Source: an uncultured Parabacteroides sp. (GTDB lineage: Bacteria > Bacteroidota > Bacteroidia > Bacteroidales > Tannerellaceae). From it: DNA of 64,000 nt. Position numbers and translations under genes: made by a program. Positions 58,499 to 64,000 of the stretch are shown here, piece after piece. The stretch lies in assembly GCA_937894065.1 (NCBI GenBank), contig CALCST010000030.1, forward strand, positions 98,076 through 162,075, read 5' to 3'. Each line of letters opens with the position of its first letter. Within the stretch, counting starts at the first letter, position 1. The notes below the pieces were generated by a model that saw only the letters and a program-made list of their open reading frames with translations, was not told the origin of the DNA and ran no database searches.

Positions 58499-59698
58499 AT
58501 GCGTACTATTTTTCAACTAAGCATTCTCTTTCTGGCTGTATTAATGGCTGGTTGTGGAGAAAACAGTAATGACAATACCCAGTGGATAGAAAAATGCAGT
58601 ATAGTTGCCAATCGGACGGTAGTGAGCGGCGATACGGTAATAACGTGTGATATGTCTGCAGTAAAAGAGTCTGTTCGCATACCGTTCAGCATATTCTTTG
58701 AGCCTTTGGAAGTCGTCAAGCTGGACAATAGCAATGAAGACGCATTGGTGAGTGAAGCCCACATGATAACCGTGGCAGACAATTATTTGGGAATAAACGT
58801 TGCTCACTATCCATATAAACTATTTACCCGCCAGGGAAAGTTTATATGCCGTGTAGGAAATATCGGACAAGGTCCAGGCGAATATGATCTGATTTATGAT
58901 AGCCAGATTGATGAAGCCAACAACCGTATTTACATATTGCCATGGACTACGAAACAAATACTGTCTTATGACTTAAAGGGGAATTATCTTGGAAGCATCC
59001 CGCTGCCTTACATGGTTAGAAAAGGAAAGATAAAGGTGGACTATGACAAACAACAGGTGGCAGTGCTCCAACTTGCTTTTATGGGTGAGCCGGTGGCTTG
59101 GGTGCAGGACATGGAAGGGAATATCCTATTAGAAAACAAATCCCCGCAGATGGACATGGCACCGGATTATAGCAACGAGATTAGCTTGTTCCAGACAGGT
59201 GGTTCCGGTCTGGTATTCTCAATACACTATTATATGCCGACTGCGGATTCATTATATACTTACTGCACGGACAACAACAGACTTATCCCGCTATTTACAA
59301 CGGATTTTGGCAGCGAAATACCAAGTCATACTTTTAAAGGTTGCGGCAATTACTATCTCACGGACATCTACGGTCCCAACACCGACCCTAAGACCATGCA
59401 TCTGTACACCGCCATGGTGGTAAGGCGGATTATTGTTGACAAGCAGACACTGCGAGGTGCATATTATAAAATGGAAAACCGTGCGCTTGGCGGAATAGCT
59501 TTGGAAAGCAAGCGTTGGTTTTTGAATGAATACGGCTATACGGTATGCTGGGATCCGGGCGACCTGCTTGACCTCATAGAAGAGCGGTTGGAAGACCCGA
59601 AGATACCTATTGCAGACCGTGAGTTTCTGAACGTATGGAAGTCAAAGATTTCGCCGGATGATAACGGTTATGTGATATTGGGGAAGAAGAAAGAATAA
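58499..59698 (+). CDS. 6-bladed beta-propeller lipoprotein
   Basis: A 399-residue lipoprotein (signal ending LMAGC, Cys near residue 19) of the Bacteroidetes 6-bladed beta-propeller group. Typical pieces are IFFEPLEVVKLDNS near the start of the propeller, the blade motif KLFTRQGKFICRVGNIGQGPGEY, and DEANNRIYILPWTTKQILSYDLKGNYL. Function is unknown; relatives are cell-surface or periplasmic lipoproteins often beside transporters. The gene is noticeably richer in G and C than its neighbours and lies directly downstream of the tRNA-Lys gene, which hints at acquisition. Confidence 0.82.
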   Translation: MRTIFQLSILFLAVLMAGCGENSNDNTQWIEKCSIVANRTVVSGDTVITCDMSAVKESVRIPFSIFFEPLEVVKLDNSNEDALVSEAHMITVADNYLGINVAHYPYKLFTRQGKFICRVGNIGQGPGEYDLIYDSQIDEANNRIYILPWTTKQILSYDLKGNYLGSIPLPYMVRKGKIKVDYDKQQVAVLQLAFMGEPVAWVQDMEGNILLENKSPQMDMAPDYSNEISLFQTGGSGLVFSIHYYMPTADSLYTYCTDNNRLIPLFTTDFGSEIPSHTFKGCGNYYLTDIYGPNTDPKTMHLYTAMVVRRIIVDKQTLRGAYYKMENRALGGIALESKRWFLNEYGYTVCWDPGDLLDLIEERLEDPKIPIADREFLNVWKSKISPDDNGYVILGKKKE

Positions 59699-59763
59699 AT
59701 ACATTTTCTGTAGTGTTAAACAATATTTTTCTGTTTTTTCTTATGTTTAAATTTTAGAATCAA

Positions 59764-59805
59764 ATAAAAACAGGAAGACTAACTTATTAAGTAAAGTCTT
59801 CCTGT
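59764..59805 (-). terminator. Terminator for the araC-type/patatin unit
   Basis: ACAGGAAGACT (59770-59780) and AGTCTTCCTGT (59795-59805) form the stem. Read on the minus strand it is followed by TTTTTATTTG. Confidence 0.75.
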
Positions 59806-59846
59806 AAGGATTGTATTTTGCAGATATAGTGTAGCCCGTTTATATA

Positions 59847-60683
59847 TTATATAGTATTATCAAGATATTTTTTCTTGAAATAATCTTTTCCGCTTTCTAA
59901 TAAAAAATGGTTTTCGTTATTCCAGGCTTTTTCTAAAGCATTATTCATTTCATTATATCCGATTTGATATATTTCTTTAGCTCTCTTAAGTTCGAATGTT
60001 TTATATTTTAGTACGGAATCAATTTCTAATATCCAGTCGCATAGTTTTTCATCTTCAACTACATTCGCTTTAAATACATATTGAAAAGATTTGGCAGCTA
60101 CATATAGCATGTTTTCTTTATGTTCGTCTATCAGATGAGGATTCACATTTATAGCCATTACTTTTTGACATAAATCTTTTATTGGACTTACAGGCAGGTT
60201 TTTGAACAATCCTCCATCAACATATCTTACACCATTTATTTTTACTGGCTCAAATATTACCGGAAGAGTGCATGATGCCATAATTATGGGGACAAGCTCT
60301 CCTGATGTGAAGTCCACAAACTTTCCGTTGTCAAAATCTGAAGCAATAACATGTAATGGAATTTTTAAGTCTTCAAAATACTTTACTGGTAGAATCTGTT
60401 TGAGAAATTTTGCGAATCCGTCGTATTTTAGAAATGCTTTGTTTGGCAATGTGAATTTGAGAAAATCTGTTACCTCATGTTTTATGAAATGTTCTAACAT
60501 TTCTTCAGGTGAAATACCAGCTGCATATAATGCACCAACTACCGCTCCTGCACTTGTTCCTGATATTACATTAGGATAAATACCTCTTTCTTCCATTGCT
60601 TTAATAGCTCCAATATGTGCAAAACCTTTCGCTCCGCCACCACTAAGTGCCAGACCAAGATTATATTTCGTATTAGTTGCCAT
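59847..60683 (-). CDS. Patatin-like phospholipase (RssA/NTE type)
   Basis: A 278-residue serine lipase-fold protein. The oxyanion-hole sequence GLALSGGGAKGFAHIG is at residues about 9-24, the nucleophile in GTSAG near residue 44, and the dyad Asp in YVDGGLFKNLP near residue 155. These complete the Ser-Asp catalytic pair. Such enzymes hydrolyse acyl esters of phospholipids. No signal peptide is visible, so it is probably cytoplasmic. It lies 8 bases downstream of an AraC-type regulator gene on the same strand, and the two should be co-transcribed. Confidence 0.92.
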   Translation of the reverse strand: MATNTKYNLGLALSGGGAKGFAHIGAIKAMEERGIYPNVISGTSAGAVVGALYAAGISPEEMLEHFIKHEVTDFLKFTLPNKAFLKYDGFAKFLKQILPVKYFEDLKIPLHVIASDFDNGKFVDFTSGELVPIIMASCTLPVIFEPVKINGVRYVDGGLFKNLPVSPIKDLCQKVMAINVNPHLIDEHKENMLYVAAKSFQYVFKANVVEDEKLCDWILEIDSVLKYKTFELKRAKEIYQIGYNEMNNALEKAWNNENHFLLESGKDYFKKKYLDNTI

Positions 60684-60691
60684 GTTGTCTG

Positions 60692-61573
60692 TTATGAGTT
60701 TTTATAACGTTTAGGTGATATTCCTGTCAATCGCTTGAAATATTTACCGAAAAAAGAAGGCGAAGGGAAATTTAATTTGTATGCAATTTCCTGAATTGTA
60801 TATTGAGTATGTTTTATCATTGTTTTAGCTTCCAGAATGACATATTCATTTATCCATTCTACAGCCGTTTTACCACTATATTCTTTAACAAGTTTTGAAA
60901 GGTAATTTGTCGTTATTCCTATTTTTTCTGCATAATAGGATAAATTGCGTTCAGTTGAATGGTGTTGCGCAAGAAGTTCCATAAAACTTTCAAATATTTC
61001 TTCATTTCTTTCCTTTGCAAGAGGATGTTGTTCTATATCCAGTTGTATTTTAGATGTTATACAATTAAGCTTACAGAATAAAGAATGAATTATACCTTCG
61101 AGAATTATTTCTTTATTTCTGTCTTTGCTTAGAATTATGTCTTCAAGCAGAAGATAATATTTTTCAAGAGTCCTTATATCGGTATAATCTAATGATACAA
61201 ATGGGATTCTTTTTGCAAATAGGTATAATTTCATCAGATCTTTCATTTTAATATTTACTTTTTTGAAAAATTCTGATGAAATAATAATTGGATATATCTT
61301 CAGATTATTCATATTATTTATCTGAATGATATTTTCAGGAATATTGAAAGCCAGAATGCCTGGTCTCAATTTATATTTTTGAAGATTGATTTGTATATCA
61401 GCCTCTCCATTTACGCAAAACAGCAAGACAAATGCGTCCAGACGTCTTGGACTGTCAAAGAGATTATTCTTTATTTCGATATTTCCAGTCAGTATTATTC
61501 CATCATCTAATGCATTAATATCTAGAGATGTATCTTTTAGTTGGCTGAAAGATATTTTTTCAATTGTATTCAT
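60692..61573 (-). CDS. AraC-family transcriptional regulator
   Basis: A 293-residue regulator. The N-terminal 170 residues form a cupin-like sensing domain (DGIILTGNIEIKN, GILAFNIPENIIQI). The C-terminal 100 residues carry two helix-turn-helix motifs. The first is near ISYYAEKIGITTNYLSKLVKEYSG-type sequence (read in the protein as LSYYAEKIGITTNYLSKLVK), and the second is YTIQEIAYKLNFPSPSFFGKYFKRLTGISPKRYK. The ligand is unknown. Being followed at once by the patatin gene, it may regulate that gene. Promoter at 61593-61600. Confidence 0.93.
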   Translation of the reverse strand: MNTIEKISFSQLKDTSLDINALDDGIILTGNIEIKNNLFDSPRRLDAFVLLFCVNGEADIQINLQKYKLRPGILAFNIPENIIQINNMNNLKIYPIIISSEFFKKVNIKMKDLMKLYLFAKRIPFVSLDYTDIRTLEKYYLLLEDIILSKDRNKEIILEGIIHSLFCKLNCITSKIQLDIEQHPLAKERNEEIFESFMELLAQHHSTERNLSYYAEKIGITTNYLSKLVKEYSGKTAVEWINEYVILEAKTMIKHTQYTIQEIAYKLNFPSPSFFGKYFKRLTGISPKRYKNS

Positions 61574-61592
61574 GATTCAGACTAATTTTTGC

Positions 61593-61600
61593 CAAAAATA
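61593..61600 (-). promoter_or_regulatory. Promoter -7 element for the araC-type/patatin unit
   Basis: Minus-strand TATTTTTG, exact TAnnTTTG, about 20 bases before the ATG at 61573. Confidence 0.5.
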
Positions 61601-61759
61601 GCCATATGAAGGATTCAAATCAATATACCTGTTTCTCAATTCTTTAAATGGAACATTTTATTCCTTTGTAAGACCTTAATTATTCACGATAATGAAATTT
61701 ATTAAGCTAGACTCGGGGATTAATCAACTATATGCTTTATTTCAATATGGATTTATTGA

Positions 61760-61791
61760 ATTGTCATATCAGATGATTTTTTGTAATTTTG
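61760..61791 (+). promoter_or_regulatory. Promoter for the ThrE-type exporter gene
   Basis: ATTG (61760-61763), 20 bases, TAATTTTG (61784-61791). The predicted leader is about 115 bases. The rest of the 338-base spacer (61574-61911) shows nothing else I can name. Confidence 0.65.
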
Positions 61792-61911
61792 CGGCTCATT
61801 TACAGACCGAACCTTCTTTGTTCGGTTAATCTATCCTTGCTTAATCTTAAAAATGCCATTGGAAATATACTGTGTGTTTGATTTGAATTTATAATTGTAT
61901 ATATACAAAAT

Positions 61912-63261
61912 ATGGCGAGCGAAAACTTTACAGAGAAAGAAGTCTTGTTGTTGCGACGTAAATTGGATCTTTTACTTCGTACGGGAAAATTGTTGATGGA
62001 AAGTGCGGCTGATACTAACCGTATCGACCGTAATATGAAACGTGTGGCTGCTTTTATGGGGATTCCCGAAGAGAAGTTGCATATTGATATTCGTTGGACT
62101 ATGATAATGGTCAACGTAAGTGACGAGAAGCATTCTTTCTCAAAATTCCAGAAATGTGAAAAGCATGGAGTTAATATGACAACCATTTCACTTGTCAGTG
62201 ACCTTTCCTGGAAAGCAATCGAACAGGATTATTCACTTGACCAGTATGAAGAGGAGCTTGAGCAGATAGCCAAGAAACCAAGAAATTATACTCCTTATTT
62301 TGTTGCGGTTTGTGCCGGCTTTGCGTGTGGTGGTTTCTGCAAGCTTTTTGGTTGTGATTGGATTGCTTTTTTCTTGGCGTCCATATGTGCATTTGTAGGT
62401 TTTAGAGTTCGTGCCCGTTGCATTGATTTTGGCATAAATCATTATATGAGTATGGCTATTGCTGCATTTGTAGCAACATGTCTTGCATATGCGTCTTCTT
62501 TTTCTGGATGGTCTTCTACTCCATATCATCCATTGTTGGCTTGTGCTTTGTTTATTGTGCCAGGAGTTCCTCTTATCAATTTTGTTGATGATATGATTGA
62601 TAATTTTCTTTTGGTCGGAATAACTCGAGCAGCCAATACTGCAATGATGGTTGGTGCTATGACATTTGGTATAACTTTTGCTCTTAGAGTTCTGGTGATG
62701 AATGATATCAAGATTGACCAGAAGTTTTCGGAACTAAGTATGGTTCCTCACGATCCTTATTATGTTTATGCAATAGCTGCAGCAATAGCTGCAATGGGTT
62801 TTTCCACAATATTCAATATTCCCCGTCGTTTGTTGTGGGTTGTAGCTTTAGGAGGAGTTATTGCTGTGTGTACTCGAAATTTCGTGAACTTTGAGCTTGG
62901 CTTTGGCCCTGTAATCGGTTCATTTATGGGAAGTTTTGTGGTGAGTTTGATTGCAGTGAAAGCTGTACATTGGTTTCATGTGCCAAATCACGTATTGACA
63001 ATACCTTCTGTAATTCCTATGATTCCTGGAGTTCTGATGTATAGATCCGTTTTGGCTTTTATCAATATGCATGGTGTAGTAGGTGAGGTTACAAATGCCT
63101 TTTCCAATGGTATAAATTCAGCGCTTATTATCTTGTGTATATCTTTAGGTGTTGCAGTTCCTAATATCTTTGCTCGTCGATATATTGCAAAAGACAGACA
63201 AATGCATTTGCAGGAAATATTGGAAAAACGTCGCCAGAGAGGTAAATTTATAGAATGGTAA
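61912..63261 (+). CDS. Threonine/serine exporter (ThrE) family protein, fused two-domain form
   Basis: A 449-residue protein with both ThrE domains in one chain. The N-terminal cytoplasmic domain (about 1-125) contains LLMESAADTNRIDRNMKRVAAFMG, matching the conserved G/A-E-T-x-R-x-E-x-x region in altered form. The membrane domain follows with about ten helices, including ACALFIVPGVPLINFVDDMID and VIPMIPGVLMYRSVLAF, the repeated PG motifs of the family. Members export threonine and serine, though many Bacteroidetes relatives are untested. It has its own promoter and terminator. Confidence 0.9.
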   Translation: MASENFTEKEVLLLRRKLDLLLRTGKLLMESAADTNRIDRNMKRVAAFMGIPEEKLHIDIRWTMIMVNVSDEKHSFSKFQKCEKHGVNMTTISLVSDLSWKAIEQDYSLDQYEEELEQIAKKPRNYTPYFVAVCAGFACGGFCKLFGCDWIAFFLASICAFVGFRVRARCIDFGINHYMSMAIAAFVATCLAYASSFSGWSSTPYHPLLACALFIVPGVPLINFVDDMIDNFLLVGITRAANTAMMVGAMTFGITFALRVLVMNDIKIDQKFSELSMVPHDPYYVYAIAAAIAAMGFSTIFNIPRRLLWVVALGGVIAVCTRNFVNFELGFGPVIGSFMGSFVVSLIAVKAVHWFHVPNHVLTIPSVIPMIPGVLMYRSVLAFINMHGVVGEVTNAFSNGINSALIILCISLGVAVPNIFARRYIAKDRQMHLQEILEKRRQRGKFIEW

Positions 63262-63280
63262 AGCCTATTTACTGAAAAGT

Positions 63281-63345
63281 AAAAGCACATTATATATTTA
63301 GGATTGAAAGACAAACTCTTATCCTTGATATATAATGTGCTTTTT
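63281..63345 (+). terminator. Terminator after the ThrE-type gene
   Basis: AAAAGCACATTATATA (63281-63296) and TATATAATGTGCTTTT (63329-63344) are perfectly complementary over 16 bases, with a further T after the stem. The A tract on the left makes it possibly bidirectional. Confidence 0.8.
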
Positions 63346-63533
63346 GCATTTTATATTTTTTCTAATATATGGTTGTATCTGAATTTGCTTCTTATTTATC
63401 AATTCAGGTATATGCGCTCCATTAATTATCTTGTGTTACCCAAAAGTTTAAGATGTTAATCTGGATTTATAATGAATATATGATAGATTTATGCTTATTA
63501 TATAGTGATAAGATAGTATTCAGAATATCAATT

Positions 63534-63609
63534 CACCTAGGTGGATTAATCAACTCACCTAGGTGAGCCAATCAATCCACCTAGGTGAGCCGATTAACTC
63601 ACCTAGGTG
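63534..63609. repeat. 22-bp-period palindrome array E (CACCTAGGTG)
   Basis: Four identical perfect palindromes CACCTAGGTG at 63534, 63556, 63578 and 63600: start-to-start spacing exactly 22 each time. The 12-base spacers differ (GATTAATCAACT, AGCCAATCAATC, AGCCGATTAACT). Most units extend to CTCACCTAGGTGAG. Confidence 0.93.
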
Positions 63610-63820
63610 AGTCAATAAATTTAATATGATGAATAGGGGTTATTATAATTATGAATCGTAGAATTTATTATGAAGAAGTTCATAAATGATTTTGTAATGT
63701 TTCTCTCCATCATCTTGTAATCTCGTTCCCTCGTAAACTTATTACCTAAAAAACTTCCATTTCTATTCCTCTGATACTCAGCGAAACTTGAAAATAATTT
63801 AAAAATTCTTCCCGAAATAT

Positions 63821-63851
63821 TTTGCAGATTCAAAAATCCGTTCTACTTTTG
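63821..63851 (+). promoter_or_regulatory. Stable-RNA type promoter at the right edge
   Basis: TTTG (63821-63824), exactly 19 bases, TACTTTTG (63844-63851). The spacer GCAGATTCAAAAATCCGTTC almost repeats that of the tRNA-Lys promoter. Transcription should start near 63858. Confidence 0.8.
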
Positions 63852-63857
63852 CACCCG

Positions 63858-64000
63858 CAATCGAGAGAGATGCGGTAGTCAACATGATGAAGAGGTAAAG
63901 GAAAGTGATTCTGTCAGAGATAGGTGAGGTTGGTAAATCCAAGCGAAATTCCGAAAGCTGAAGAAAAAAACAAAAAAACTTCCGAAAAAATTTGGAAGAT
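63858..64000 (+). other. Probable leader of an rRNA (or tRNA) operon, cut by the window edge
   Basis: From the predicted start to the end there is no reading frame. The sequence is purine-rich with AGAGATGCGGTAG, AAGAGGTAAAGG and the inverted pair CTTCCGAAAAAATTTGGAAG near the end. This is what I expect of an rRNA leader in this order, but no mature RNA begins inside the window. Confidence 0.5.

Noticed and set aside
63534..63609. Possible CRISPR array
   Set aside because: The repeats are 10 bases and palindromic with 12-base spacers; true CRISPR units are far longer and no cas gene is near.

Overview
The window looks like chromosomal DNA from a member of the Bacteroidales (Bacteroides/Phocaeicola/Prevotella-like). 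I cannot name the species. The case rests on repeated promoters of the form (T/A)TTG-N18-20-TAnnTTTG, AT-rich leaders mostly without Shine-Dalgarno sequences, and gene content: fumarate reductase in the order C-A-B, KorAB ferredoxin oxidoreductase, split CHR chromate-type transporters, an NtrY/NtrC pair beside FtsX-type exporters, and TPR lipoprotein regulators. The left edge cuts the shikimate kinase gene. The right edge ends in what looks like the leader of a stable-RNA (probably rRNA) operon.

Layout. 1-10.7 kb: central metabolism (aroK end, alanine dehydrogenase, korAB, a TerB-like protein, a flavin-type oxidase, frdCAB). 10.9-13.4 kb: a TPR lipoprotein regulator and a small outer-membrane barrel protein. 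13.8-31.8 kb: a large export locus with one periplasmic adaptor, one ATPase, eight FtsX/MacB-type permeases in four pairs, one TolC-like channel, and an NtrC-type regulator with its histidine kinase. 31.9-38.8 kb: a small GNAT protein, then a leftward block (GNAT-like, parE, coaD, S41 protease, two CHR transporters). 39-48.5 kb: SMP-30 lipoprotein, RNase R, SppA, a CRP-like regulator, PspC/PadR and acyl-CoA synthetase. 48.7-55.3 kb: a second, simpler exporter (TolC, adaptor, ATPase, permease) with a LytS/LytTR pair. 55.4-63.3 kb: PBP4-type DacB, AI-2E-type permease, tRNA-Lys, beta-propeller lipoprotein, patatin, AraC regulator and ThrE-type exporter.

How the genes work together. The two export loci encode envelope-spanning ABC pumps under two kinds of two-component control. 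In the larger one, two sigma-54 promoters (13682-13697 and 27418-27433) each follow a pair of dyads of the form GTGTyCG-N4-CGrACAC at almost the same distance. This predicts that the NtrC-type regulator encoded in the locus drives both transcription units. KorAB and FrdCAB fit the anaerobic succinate-forming branch typical of this order.

Three families of non-coding structure are not explained by the genes. (1) Five intergenic arrays of short palindromes repeat at almost exactly 22 bp (6297-6391, 27209-27323, 44671-44760, 55317-55385, 63534-63609), each array with its own core. (2) A composite leader, made of a CTTGTCAACTCGT-type hairpin followed by tandem AAACTYAA octamers, lies directly upstream of well over a dozen unrelated genes, always in the sense direction. 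(3) Clusters of GGATTTGYAATCC hairpins lie at 21347-21450 and 24195-24298, inside a block of about 340 bp that is identical at both places.
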